Positions 32,828-41,070 of a DNA stretch of 64,000 nt are shown here, in pieces; position 1 is the first letter of the stretch, and every line of letters starts with the position of its first letter. The stretch is from Bacillus sp. CH140a_4T. Its GTDB lineage: Bacteria; Bacillota; Bacilli; Bacillales; Bacillaceae_G. A program made the position numbers and the translations under genes. The notes below the pieces were generated by a model that searched no databases, was not told the origin of the DNA, and worked only from the letters and a program-made list of their open reading frames with translations. Location: NCBI RefSeq assembly GCF_008923725.1, contig NZ_WBPF01000023.1, positions 68,201 to 132,200 of the forward strand, written 5' to 3'.

Positions 32828-34852
32828 ATGAAATCAAAAAAATTCACGCTGCTATTACTATCCCTACTACTCTTCTTACCTCTTTTTCTCACAAACTTTA
32901 TTACTCCAAATTTCGCATTAGCAGATTCACCAAAGCAAGGTCAAAAAATTGTTGGGTATTTTCCTTCTTGGGGCATTTACGGACGTAATTATCAAGTTGC
33001 AGACATTGATGCATCAAAGCTAACTCATTTAAACTATGCTTTCGCTGATATTTGCTGGAATGGAAAACACGGAAACCCTTCTACTCACCCCGATAATCCA
33101 AATAAGCAAACGTGGAACTGTAAAGAATCTGGTGTACCACTGCAAAATAAAGAGGTTCCTAATGGTACTCTCGTACTCGGCGAACCATGGGCTGATGTCA
33201 CAAAATCTTATCCGGGATCAGGTACAACTTGGGAAGATTGTGATAAATACGCCCGTTGCGGAAATTTCGGAGAACTGAAACGATTAAAAGCTAAGTATCC
33301 TCACTTAAAAACAATTATTTCCGTTGGTGGCTGGACTTGGTCTAATCGCTTTTCTGACATGGCCGCCGATGAAAAAACAAGAAAAGTATTCGCTGAATCT
33401 ACAGTAGCTTTTCTTCGCGAATATGGATTTGACGGTGTTGATTTAGATTGGGAATACCCAGGCGTTGAAACAATTCCTGGTGGTAGTTATCGTCCTGAAG
33501 ATAAGCAAAACTTCACCCTACTCCTTCAAGATGTTCGAAATGCATTAACGAAAGCTGGTGCAGAAGATGGGAAACAATATTTACTAACAATCGCGTCAGG
33601 TGCAAGCCAACGTTATGCGGATCATACAGAGCTAAAGAAAATCTCTCAAATACTGGATTGGATTAATATTATGACATATGATTTCCATGGTGGATGGGAA
33701 GCTACTTCTAACCATAATGCAGCTCTATACAAAGACCCCAATGATCCAGCAGCGGATACGAAATTTTATGTAGATGGTGCGATAGATATTTATACAAATG
33801 AAGGGGTTCCAGCTGATAAACTCGTATTAGGTGTACCTTTTTACGGACGTGGATGGAAAAGTTGCGGAAAAGAAAATAACGGCCAATACCAACCTTGTAA
33901 GCCAGGTAGTGATGGAAAACTCGCTTCTAAAGGAACTTGGGATGATTATTCTACCGGTGACACAGGTGTGTACGATTATGGTGATTTAGCAGCTAATTAT
34001 GTTAATACAAATGGTTTTGTTCGCTATTGGAACGATGTAGCGAAAGTACCTTATTTATATAATGCGACTACGGGCACGTTTATTAGCTATGATGACAGCG
34101 AATCTATGAAATATAAAACAGACTATATAAAAACAAAAGGTTTAAGTGGCGCAATGTTTTGGGAACTAAGCGGGGATTGCCGTACAAGTCCAAAATATAG
34201 TTGTAGTGGACCTAAATTACTTGATACGCTAGTAAAAGAGTTACTTGGTGGACCTATTACTCAAAAAGATACTGAATCACCAACAAACGTAAAAAACATC
34301 GCTGTTACAAATAAAAACTCAAACTCTGTTCAATTAAACTGGACTGCATCTACTGATAACGTAGGAGTTACGGAATATGAAATTACTGCCGGAGAAGAGA
34401 AATGGAGTACAACTACAAATAGCATTACAATTAAAAACTTAAAATCTAATACAGAATACACATTTTCAATAATAGCAAAAGATGCTGCTGGAAATAAATC
34501 ACAGCCTACTTCTATTATTGTAAAAACAGACGATGCTAACACAACACCTCCTGATGGAAATGGGAATGCTACTTTTTCAGTCACTTCAAACTGGGGAAGT
34601 GGTTACAACTTCTCGATTGTAATTAAAAATAGTGGAACGACCCCTATTAAAAACTGGAAATTAGAATTTGATTACAACGGCAATTTAACACAGGTTTGGG
34701 ATTCTAAAATTAGTAGTAAAATAAATAATCATTACGTAATTACGAATGCAGGATGGAATGGTGAAATTCCTCCTGGAGGATCGGTTACAATCGGAGGAGC
34801 AGGAACAGGCAATCCTGCTGAACTTGTAAATGCATCCATTAGCGAAAATTAA
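32828..34852 (+). CDS. chiB: Secreted GH18 chitinase (ChiB type)
   Basis: Secreted enzyme that cleaves chitin. The product is 674 residues from ATG 32828 (MKSKKFTLLLL), with AAAGGAG 8 bases upstream; this equals the known B. cereus group ChiB/ChiCW length. Domains: signal peptide (about 1-31, cut after ALA), GH18 barrel (about 38-450) with SVGGWTWS and the catalytic FDGVDLDWEYPG (D202, D205, D207, acid E209), a fibronectin type III domain (about 465-555), and a C-terminal cellulose/chitin-binding CBM2-like domain (FSVTSNWGSGYNFSIVIKN ... AGWNGEIPPGGSVTIG). Regulation by the dre-like site upstream is expected. Confidence 0.95.
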   Translation: MKSKKFTLLLLSLLLFLPLFLTNFITPNFALADSPKQGQKIVGYFPSWGIYGRNYQVADIDASKLTHLNYAFADICWNGKHGNPSTHPDNPNKQTWNCKESGVPLQNKEVPNGTLVLGEPWADVTKSYPGSGTTWEDCDKYARCGNFGELKRLKAKYPHLKTIISVGGWTWSNRFSDMAADEKTRKVFAESTVAFLREYGFDGVDLDWEYPGVETIPGGSYRPEDKQNFTLLLQDVRNALTKAGAEDGKQYLLTIASGASQRYADHTELKKISQILDWINIMTYDFHGGWEATSNHNAALYKDPNDPAADTKFYVDGAIDIYTNEGVPADKLVLGVPFYGRGWKSCGKENNGQYQPCKPGSDGKLASKGTWDDYSTGDTGVYDYGDLAANYVNTNGFVRYWNDVAKVPYLYNATTGTFISYDDSESMKYKTDYIKTKGLSGAMFWELSGDCRTSPKYSCSGPKLLDTLVKELLGGPITQKDTESPTNVKNIAVTNKNSNSVQLNWTASTDNVGVTEYEITAGEEKWSTTTNSITIKNLKSNTEYTFSIIAKDAAGNKSQPTSIIVKTDDANTTPPDGNGNATFSVTSNWGSGYNFSIVIKNSGTTPIKNWKLEFDYNGNLTQVWDSKISSKINNHYVITNAGWNGEIPPGGSVTIGGAGTGNPAELVNASISEN

Positions 34853-35316
34853 ACGTAATCTCCATTAATTATTTCACTAAAGTTTGAATTTAGGTTTGAG
34901 TGCTCTATCCTAAATTCAAACTTTTAATTTTATGAAAAATCACAAACAAACATTATAATAACCTATTATAATCATATTTAGTTTCTAATATGAAGTTCGT
35001 GTGAAGTTCAGCTGAATTTTACATGAATTTCCTTTAATTTCTATTGTCTTCCTATACCAATCACATTATCCTTTACATATAGGAATTAGTTTTCATTCCA
35101 TTTCAAACTATCTATATATATAAAGAAAGATAGTCGCCTATTAGGGAAAGGCATCTAGTATGATTATAAATATAAACATAACAAAAGAAAAAGCACACTT
35201 ATAAGCGCACCATAAGAGTGCTTCTTCATACAATTCTCATGTAAGAGTTCTCGAAAATCATGTTAATCACAAAGAAAAGGCATTAGCTTATACAAGCTAA
35301 TGCCTTTTCTTTATTC
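34853..35316. other. Intergenic region: chiB terminator and extra hairpins
   Basis: AAGTTTGAATTTAGG / CCTAAATTCAAACTT (34880-34923) plus TTTT ends chiB. AAGCACACTTAT / ATAAGAGTGCTT (35190-35222) is a further hairpin of unknown role. AAGGCATTAGCTT / AAGCTAATGCCTT (35277-35308) ends the ABC-F gene on the other strand. No gene is seen between. Confidence 0.75.
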
Positions 35317-36855
35317 CTATTGTTCAACGTTCCATTCTTCTATATTCCATACTTTTGTTATCCATGCTTCATAGAAAGAAGGCTCATGTGAGACAAGTAA
35401 AACTGTTCCTGTATATTGTTGTAACGCTTCCTGCAATGCCTTCTTTGTTTCTATATCTAAATGATTAGTTGGTTCATCTAAAATTAAAACATTGCTTCTC
35501 ATTACGATAAGTTCGCATAAACGTACTTTCGTTTGTTCCCCACCGCTTAATAAACGGATAGGTTTTAATACGTGTTCTTCTTTCAATCCACACTTTGCTA
35601 ATGCTTGGCGTACTTCTTTCCTTGTCATATCTGGTCGTTCTGTCCAAACTTTCTCTAATGGTGTTGTTTCGGAAGCAAACTCTTCCTGTGCAAAATAGGC
35701 AGGATTTACTCGATTGCCAACAGAAATTGAACCACTTAGCGGCTTTATTTGACCTAATAACGTTTTTAACATCGTCGTTTTTCCAATTCCATTATGACCA
35801 ATAACCGCTATCTTTTCGCCTTTTTTCACTTGTAAATTCAACTCTGGACATAACGGATCACTATAACCTATCCTTAGTTGCTCAGCTTGCAATATACGAC
35901 TTACTGGCTCCTCATAAACATTGAAATCAAAACGGGGTCGAGTTACATGAGTAACCTTTTCAACCCTTTGCATTTTCTCCAATACTTTCTCTCGACTTTT
36001 AGCCTGTTTCGCTTTTCGAATTTTATTTTTTTGAATAAATGTTTCTAACTGAGAAATTTCTTTTTGTTGTTTCGCATACGCCGATTGTAATTGTTTCTTT
36101 TGCACTTGATAACTTTGTACAAACTTTTCATAATTTCCTACGTATCGCTTTACTTTCCCTCCTTCTAGATGATAAATAATATTTGTAATACTGTTCAAAA
36201 ATAGTTCATCATGCGAAATGATCACATAAGCTTTTTCATACAGTCTCAAATACGATTGCAACCATTCTATATGAGCTGTATCTAAATAATTTGTTGGCTC
36301 ATCTAGCAATAAAACATCAGCTTTTTCTAAAAGGAGCTTCCCAAGTAATAACTTTGTTCGCTGTCCTCCACTTAACTTTGAAACGTCCTTTTTAAGCCCT
36401 ATTTCAAATAACCCTAAACCGACTGCTATTTCTTCAATTTCTGTATGAATGTGATAGAAATTAGAGCTTTCCAATATAGTTTGTAATTCTCCATATCTTA
36501 CTAACAGTTTTTCTATTTCTTCTGCTCCATCCATTTCTTCTGCAATTTTTAACATTTTGCGTTCAATCTCATACAAATCCGAAAATGCACTTTGTAGATA
36601 TCCTTCAATTGTGATTCCCTCTTGTAAATCCATATGCTGCTGTAAAAAACCTACCTTCACATGTGGAAACCATTCAATGTTCCCATCATCATGTATAAGC
36701 TCTCCTGTTAAAATCTTTAACAATGTTGATTTTCCAATTCCATTTTCCCCTACTAATCCAACATGCTCGCCCTTTAATAGTCGAAAACATGCATTATATA
36801 AAATGGTTTTCTCACCATACGAATGACTTAAATTTTCTACTGTTAATATACTCAT
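35317..36855 (-). CDS. ABC-F family ATPase (ribosome-associated)
   Basis: A 512-residue protein with two fused ABC domains and no membrane part. Walker A motifs GENGIGKST and GHNGIGKTT, signatures KLSGGQ and LLSGGE, Walker B LLLDEPTNYLD and LILDEPTNHLD, joined by a charged inter-domain linker of the ABC-F type (EKFVQSYQVQKKQLQSAYAKQQ...). ABC-F proteins act on the ribosome as translation factors or in resistance to lincosamides, pleuromutilins, macrolides and others. The leader peptide and terminator upstream suggest drug-induced control and thus the resistance type. Which drug is not readable. Confidence 0.87.
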   Translation of the reverse strand: MSILTVENLSHSYGEKTILYNACFRLLKGEHVGLVGENGIGKSTLLKILTGELIHDDGNIEWFPHVKVGFLQQHMDLQEGITIEGYLQSAFSDLYEIERKMLKIAEEMDGAEEIEKLLVRYGELQTILESSNFYHIHTEIEEIAVGLGLFEIGLKKDVSKLSGGQRTKLLLGKLLLEKADVLLLDEPTNYLDTAHIEWLQSYLRLYEKAYVIISHDELFLNSITNIIYHLEGGKVKRYVGNYEKFVQSYQVQKKQLQSAYAKQQKEISQLETFIQKNKIRKAKQAKSREKVLEKMQRVEKVTHVTRPRFDFNVYEEPVSRILQAEQLRIGYSDPLCPELNLQVKKGEKIAVIGHNGIGKTTMLKTLLGQIKPLSGSISVGNRVNPAYFAQEEFASETTPLEKVWTERPDMTRKEVRQALAKCGLKEEHVLKPIRLLSGGEQTKVRLCELIVMRSNVLILDEPTNHLDIETKKALQEALQQYTGTVLLVSHEPSFYEAWITKVWNIEEWNVEQ

Positions 36856-36937
36856 TTTTTTCTCTCCTTTACTTATAGTTCATAAGCTAAATAGAGAGCG
36901 CAACAGTATAAAGCCTTATTTAATTGTATATATATAA

Positions 36938-36967
36938 AATGGGTAAGGTGAATACACCTTACCCATT
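36938..36967 (-). terminator. Attenuator terminator before the ABC-F gene
   Basis: Perfect 13-bp arms AATGGGTAAGGTG / CACCTTACCCATT with a 4-base loop and, on the minus strand, TTTATATATATA after it. It stands about 80 bases upstream of the ABC-F start, so transcription must pass it. Confidence 0.8.
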
Positions 36968-37054
36968 ACATATTATCGTAAAAAAGGATTAAGGTTCTTT
37001 ACCTGCTGTCTTCAATTTAGCTTAATCATTAAAAATGGGCAGACTTCTCCCGTA

Positions 37055-37093
37055 TCAAGCTAAAACCATTTGAAGAACAGTTGATAAAGTCAT
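37055..37093 (-). CDS. Leader peptide of the ABC-F gene
   Basis: ATG 37093 preceded by AAAGGAGTGAAAGGATAAA opens a 12-codon frame MTLSTVLQMVLA-stop. Its last codons (TTTAGCTT) pair perfectly with AAGCTAAA at 37023-37016, so a ribosome stalled on the peptide would disturb that stem. A further segment AACCTTAATCC (36996-36986) can pair with TAAGGT of the terminator and may be the antiterminator. Confidence 0.65.
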   Translation of the reverse strand: MTLSTVLQMVLA

Positions 37094-37160
37094 TTTATCC
37101 TTTCACTCCTTTAACATTTGTTATATTAAGAGTATAAACTACTCTGTTATATTCTATTCT

Positions 37161-37934
37161 CTATTTTTCTTTTTGTTCCTTCTCCGTTTTTTCATTTTCT
37201 GCGTAAATTTCTTTATACATCTTTTCTAATGCATATGGACTTGTAAAGATGAGCGTTAACGATTTCCACATATAAATTCTTCTTTGTAGTTCTATCCCAT
37301 ACTCTTTACTAACCATATTTTTCACTTCTGGAATATGCTCTTCGTTTTGAAATTGTTGTACAGATTTCAATTCCTTCGTCTTAAAATCCGTTAAAAGGCC
37401 TATTACAGTTCGTCCATGTTCCTGCGACCTTTCTTCTAAATCAAACTGAATTGAATGAACAAAACCTAAAACGTGAAAGATTTGAGCATGCAACCCGACA
37501 GCAGCACGCTGTTCCATTAAGCTGTAGCACTCTCGTTTTAACTCTTCTACCATTTCTAAAGAATTTCTATTAACTGTCCTTTTGCCGACAAACATAATTT
37601 TTACAATATGAGCGACTGCCCCCATACTTTTTAATACACTCTCTAAAATTTCTACTGCATCTTCCACATAACCATTTGAAATTATAGAATGAATAAATTC
37701 ATCTAATAGCGCTTGAAACTTTTTAACTAAATGTAAATCACGTAATTCTGGAACACCTTTTGTCAATTGATCCCGGCCTTGAACCCACTTTAAAACTTCT
37801 GTCATTTCTTCTTCTTTTAATTCATGGTGTTCCATACCATACTTCATTAATAAAATATGATTTTTTAATAAGGACTTTCCTTCTTCAAAATTATCAGCTG
37901 TTAACGAATCAACTATTTGCTCTATAGATTTCAT
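37161..37934 (-). CDS. Hypothetical protein, helical, cytoplasmic
   Basis: A 257-residue, wholly helical protein without signal peptide or membrane segment, rich in Glu and Lys, ending NEKTEKEQKEK. Recognisable stretches: LKNHILLMKYGMEHHELKEEEMTEVLKWVQGRDQLTKGV and LHAQIFHVLGFVHSIQFDLEERSQEHGRTVIGLL. It is preceded by a AGGGGGAGAAAG ribosome site and has its own promoter region. It lies downstream of a terminator after the thi operon in the same orientation. I do not recognise its family. Confidence 0.7.
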   Translation of the reverse strand: MKSIEQIVDSLTADNFEEGKSLLKNHILLMKYGMEHHELKEEEMTEVLKWVQGRDQLTKGVPELRDLHLVKKFQALLDEFIHSIISNGYVEDAVEILESVLKSMGAVAHIVKIMFVGKRTVNRNSLEMVEELKRECYSLMEQRAAVGLHAQIFHVLGFVHSIQFDLEERSQEHGRTVIGLLTDFKTKELKSVQQFQNEEHIPEVKNMVSKEYGIELQRRIYMWKSLTLIFTSPYALEKMYKEIYAENEKTEKEQKEK

Positions 37935-37950
37935 CTTTCTCCCCCTATAT

Positions 37951-38000
37951 TAAAAAGCCTCTTAACAGTAATTATACTAAAAACTGTTAAAAGGCTTTTT
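37951..38000. terminator. Terminator between thiZ and the hypothetical gene
   Basis: AAAAAGCCT(C)TTAACAGT and ACTGTTAA(A)AGGCTTTTT arms; follows the thiZ stop codon on the minus strand. Confidence 0.85.
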
Positions 38001-38750
38001 CTATTTTTTCATATAAGGAGCTAATACTCTCAAAATTTCTTCCTTATCCTGCTTTAACTCAAGTGATGTTAACATATCCATCGTTCGTGGCCTAGGTAAT
38101 TTCACTTGTACCTCGCCAACTATTGATGCTGGTCTTTGAGATAAAATAAATACGCGATCTGAAAGCAAGATTGCCTCATCTAAGTCGTGTGTAACCATAA
38201 CGATTGTTTGCTTCTCTTGGTGCCAAGAGTTTAAAAGCCAGCTATGTACTTCCATTTTTGTAAAAGCATCTAATTTTCCAAAAGGCTCATCAAGTAACAT
38301 AATTGGCTTTTCACATAAATATGTGCGTAAAAAACTAATTCTTTGACGCATCCCACCAGACAATTCATCTGGATAATGGTCTGCATATTCATCTAGTTCA
38401 AATTGCTTTAATGCTTCCATTCCTTCTGTGAGCCTTTGTTTTTTCGGTTTCCCTTCGATTTCCAATGGAAGAACTATATTTTGCAAAGCTGATCGCCAAG
38501 GTAGTAATAAATCCTGCTGCGGCATATAACTTACAACATCTTGCTCTTGCATTTGCTTATCGTTATACGTTACATTCCCACTTGTTGGATTTTCAACATT
38601 TGCAATCATATTTAATAATGTGCTTTTCCCGCAACCACTCGGTCCTACAAAGGAAACGAACTCTCCCTCTCGTATAGAAGCACTAATATTTGCTAATACA
38701 TTCTTTCCATCAAAAGCTTTTACAACCTCTTTTATTTGTAATCCACTCAT
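38001..38750 (-). CDS. thiZ: Thiamine-precursor ABC transporter, ATP-binding protein
   Basis: A 249-residue ABC ATPase of the nitrate/sulfonate/HMP type: Walker A GPSGCGKST, Q-loop SYMPQQDLLLPWRSALQNI, signature LSGGMRQR and Walker B IMLLDEPFGKLD, then the H-loop VTHDLDEA. It overlaps thiY by 4 bases and is the last gene of the riboswitch-controlled operon. Energises uptake of hydroxymethylpyrimidine-type thiamine precursors, inferred from the riboswitch and the thiY product. Confidence 0.9.
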   Translation of the reverse strand: MSGLQIKEVVKAFDGKNVLANISASIREGEFVSFVGPSGCGKSTLLNMIANVENPTSGNVTYNDKQMQEQDVVSYMPQQDLLLPWRSALQNIVLPLEIEGKPKKQRLTEGMEALKQFELDEYADHYPDELSGGMRQRISFLRTYLCEKPIMLLDEPFGKLDAFTKMEVHSWLLNSWHQEKQTIVMVTHDLDEAILLSDRVFILSQRPASIVGEVQVKLPRPRTMDMLTSLELKQDKEEILRVLAPYMKK

Positions 38751-39745
38751 TTTTCACTTGGAAGGAATTCATTTGTAAAGGCATCTTTCACATCAATTTT
38801 CTTCTTAATAACTTTGTTATCATATAAGAAATTCATGTAATTCGTCCAAACTTCTTCCTTCTGTACTCCCCACGCTTTCGCATCATCTTGATACTTCGTA
38901 CTTAACCATTTTTGACTTTCTTGTACTAAATCTTTATTCACATCTGGAACTGCTTTAATTAAAATATCAGCAGCTTCTTTCGGTTCTTTAATTGCAAAAT
39001 CATAACCTTCTGTCGTTGCACTCATAAACTTTTTCACAAAGTCTTTATCTTGTTTCGTATGTTTTTCACTCGTAATCATAACAGGACTATAGAAATCAAG
39101 CGCTGGGTCTAAGTCTTTCACCATAATCGTATTTAACTCTTTTCCTTGGCGCTTCGCTTCAATTCCATCCCATCCGTAATAAATCCATTCAAAGTCTGCA
39201 TCACGACCGATTGATTTAAAGAAATCTGTTTGTCCTAAGATGATTTTTTCAACTTTATTAAAATCAGCTTGATGCTTCTCCATGATTGTCTTCAACGTTG
39301 CTTCTTCTGCTGGTCCTCCCCAGCCTCCGTAACGTTTACCTTCAAAATCTTTCGGTGAAGTCATGTTATCTTTCTTAAGCGATGCAAAAGCTGAAGTGTT
39401 ATGCTGTATAATCGCTCCTACAGATACAACAGGAATTCCTTCCACACGAGCCAATGTTACATTTTCTTGTGCGCTTATTGCGAAATCAGCTTTTCCTGAA
39501 GCTATCATTTGCTCCGCTGTCACATTATCACCAGGCTGAATAATTTCTACATCTAAGCCTTGCTTTTTATAATAATCTTTCGCTTGCGCTACATATAAGC
39601 CAGTATGATTCGTATTCGGAAACCAATCTAATACTACTTTTACTTTTTGATCTTTACTCGCACTTTCTTCTTTCTTCGCTGTATTACATCCAGCCACACC
39701 TACTGCTAATAAGGCAGCCAACATAACTTTTAAACCTTTTTTCAT
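38747..39745 (-). CDS. thiY: Thiamine-precursor ABC transporter, substrate-binding lipoprotein
   Basis: A 332-residue lipoprotein with lipobox VAGC (Cys20) that binds substrate outside the membrane. The NMT1/THI5-like fold is marked by KVKVVLDWFPNTNHTGLYVAQAKDYYKKQGLDVEI, which matches ThiY proteins binding formylaminopyrimidine or HMP. It overlaps thiX and thiZ by 4 bases each, so translation is coupled. The TPP riboswitch at the operon head supports the thiamine assignment. Confidence 0.92.
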   Translation of the reverse strand: MKKGLKVMLAALLAVGVAGCNTAKKEESASKDQKVKVVLDWFPNTNHTGLYVAQAKDYYKKQGLDVEIIQPGDNVTAEQMIASGKADFAISAQENVTLARVEGIPVVSVGAIIQHNTSAFASLKKDNMTSPKDFEGKRYGGWGGPAEEATLKTIMEKHQADFNKVEKIILGQTDFFKSIGRDADFEWIYYGWDGIEAKRQGKELNTIMVKDLDPALDFYSPVMITSEKHTKQDKDFVKKFMSATTEGYDFAIKEPKEAADILIKAVPDVNKDLVQESQKWLSTKYQDDAKAWGVQKEEVWTNYMNFLYDNKVIKKKIDVKDAFTNEFLPSEK

Positions 39746-40515
39746 TTTCTGCCGTCCTTTCTATATATCCATGGTGCTGTTATTCTTGCCATAAACTCTA
39801 CGATAAAATACAGGCATAATGTCACCATAACAATAATTGCTGCAACACCAAATACTCGGGCTGTTAAAAAGGATTTCGTAGCCCTCGTAAGCATAACTCC
39901 TAATCCTTCACTGGCACCGAGCCATTCCCCAATAATCGCTCCCATTACGCTATATGTAACTGCAATTTTTAAACCTGAGAAAAAGTATGGAAGCACTGCT
40001 GGGAACTTTACTTTCTGGTAAACTTGCCATTTCGTTGCCTTCATCGTTTGCAACAACTTCAACATATTTTTATCTACCGTTTGAAAACCTTCTAAAATGC
40101 TAAGCGCAATCGGGAAGAAACAAACGAGTATGACTACCATTACTTTCGGTAGCATTCCATATCCAAACCAAATAATAAATAACGGTGCAAGTACAACGAT
40201 CGGAATCGTTTGCGAAATAACAAGCAACGGATTTATTAAAATACGAAATAAAGGGATAACGTCCATAATAATTGCAATACTTGTCCCAATTAAAATCGCA
40301 AAGAATAGTCCAATTAAAACCTCTTGCAGCGTTTGCATCGTATTCGGTAATAGTAAATCTTTCATTCCAATTAATTCTTGAACAATGGCAGAAGGCTTCG
40401 GTAAAATCCACGGTTCAATTTTAAATACTGAAACAGATCCTTCCCATATCGCAATGAGAAGGATAAGCCAAATTGTTGTAATTATTTTAGATTGCTTCTG
40501 GTTTTGCATATTCAT
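39742..40515 (-). CDS. thiX: Thiamine-precursor ABC transporter, permease
   Basis: A 257-residue membrane permease (six hydrophobic segments) with the binding-protein-dependent EAA loop ILEGFQTVDKNMLKLLQTMKATKWQVYQKVKFPAVLPYFFSGLKIA. The start is uncertain: ATG 40515 (MNMQNQKQSK) is favoured by a GGAAG site inside the end of the preceding gene; ATG 40539 is possible but overlaps that gene by 53 bases. Confidence 0.9.
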   Translation of the reverse strand: MNMQNQKQSKIITTIWLILLIAIWEGSVSVFKIEPWILPKPSAIVQELIGMKDLLLPNTMQTLQEVLIGLFFAILIGTSIAIIMDVIPLFRILINPLLVISQTIPIVVLAPLFIIWFGYGMLPKVMVVILVCFFPIALSILEGFQTVDKNMLKLLQTMKATKWQVYQKVKFPAVLPYFFSGLKIAVTYSVMGAIIGEWLGASEGLGVMLTRATKSFLTARVFGVAAIIVMVTLCLYFIVEFMARITAPWIYRKDGRK

Positions 40516-40807
40516 CACGGTACTTCCAAACCTTTTCATCTATCGTTACACCAGTGCTTGGACGATAATGGATTTTAATAGAAGTAATCACTTCTTCTGC
40601 TCCAGCATCCACACAAGCTTGTTGCGCACGTTTAATGACGTCAAGAAGTACATCTAATTCTCCTTCCAGCGTTGTTTCCATTGCTCCTACTTCATAACGA
40701 ACTCCCGATTGTTGTACAACTTCAATTGCTTTATCGACAACAGAATATACATCTTTGTTCTTCGCTTGTGGTACTACTGAAAATGAAATTGTAACTTGTT
40801 GTGACAT
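40487..40807 (-). CDS. MTH1187/YkoF-type thiamine-binding protein
   Basis: A 106-residue cytoplasmic protein of the thiamine-binding superfamily (MTH1187, YqgV, YkoF): QVTISFSVVPQAKNKDVYSVVDKAIEVVQQSGVRYEVGAMETTLEGE and the end SIKIHYRPSTGVTIDEKVWKYR. It leads the operon right after the TPP riboswitch and its terminator. Probably binds thiamine or HMP-like compounds on the cytoplasmic side; a precise activity is unknown. Confidence 0.85.
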   Translation of the reverse strand: MSQQVTISFSVVPQAKNKDVYSVVDKAIEVVQQSGVRYEVGAMETTLEGELDVLLDVIKRAQQACVDAGAEEVITSIKIHYRPSTGVTIDEKVWKYRDEYAKPEAI

Positions 40808-40843
40808 AGTAAAATCCCCCTTATAAAATAAAATGTTAAAACA

Positions 40844-40876
40844 AGAAAAGGCTTTCCTACTGCGTAGGAAAGCCTT
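40844..40876 (-). terminator. Riboswitch-controlled terminator
   Basis: Minus strand AGGCTTTCCTACGCAGTAGGAAAGCCT followed by TTTCTTGTTTT; expression platform of the TPP riboswitch. Confidence 0.88.
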
Positions 40877-40912
40877 GTATGCAAGTTATTATAGAATAAC
40901 ATATGCTACATC

Positions 40913-41003
40913 ACTTTAAGTAACTCCCTACGCTGGTATTATCCAGATCAGGTTGAGGGTCGATGTTTGTTTACATCCTCTCAGCCAATTGGCTCCCCGG
41001 TCC
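40913..41003 (-). promoter_or_regulatory. TPP riboswitch of the thi transport operon
   Basis: Minus strand shows the conserved CTGAGAGGATG, then CCCTCAACCTGATCTGGATAATACCAGCGTAGGGA, the TPP (THI element) core with both sensor arms. TPP binding should favour the terminator and switch the operon off. Confidence 0.95.
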
Positions 41004-41070
41004 TTAATTCGTTTTCATTGTAGCATGATTTATTTTATTGAACAAACAAAAGCACGTATAATCATTTCAT

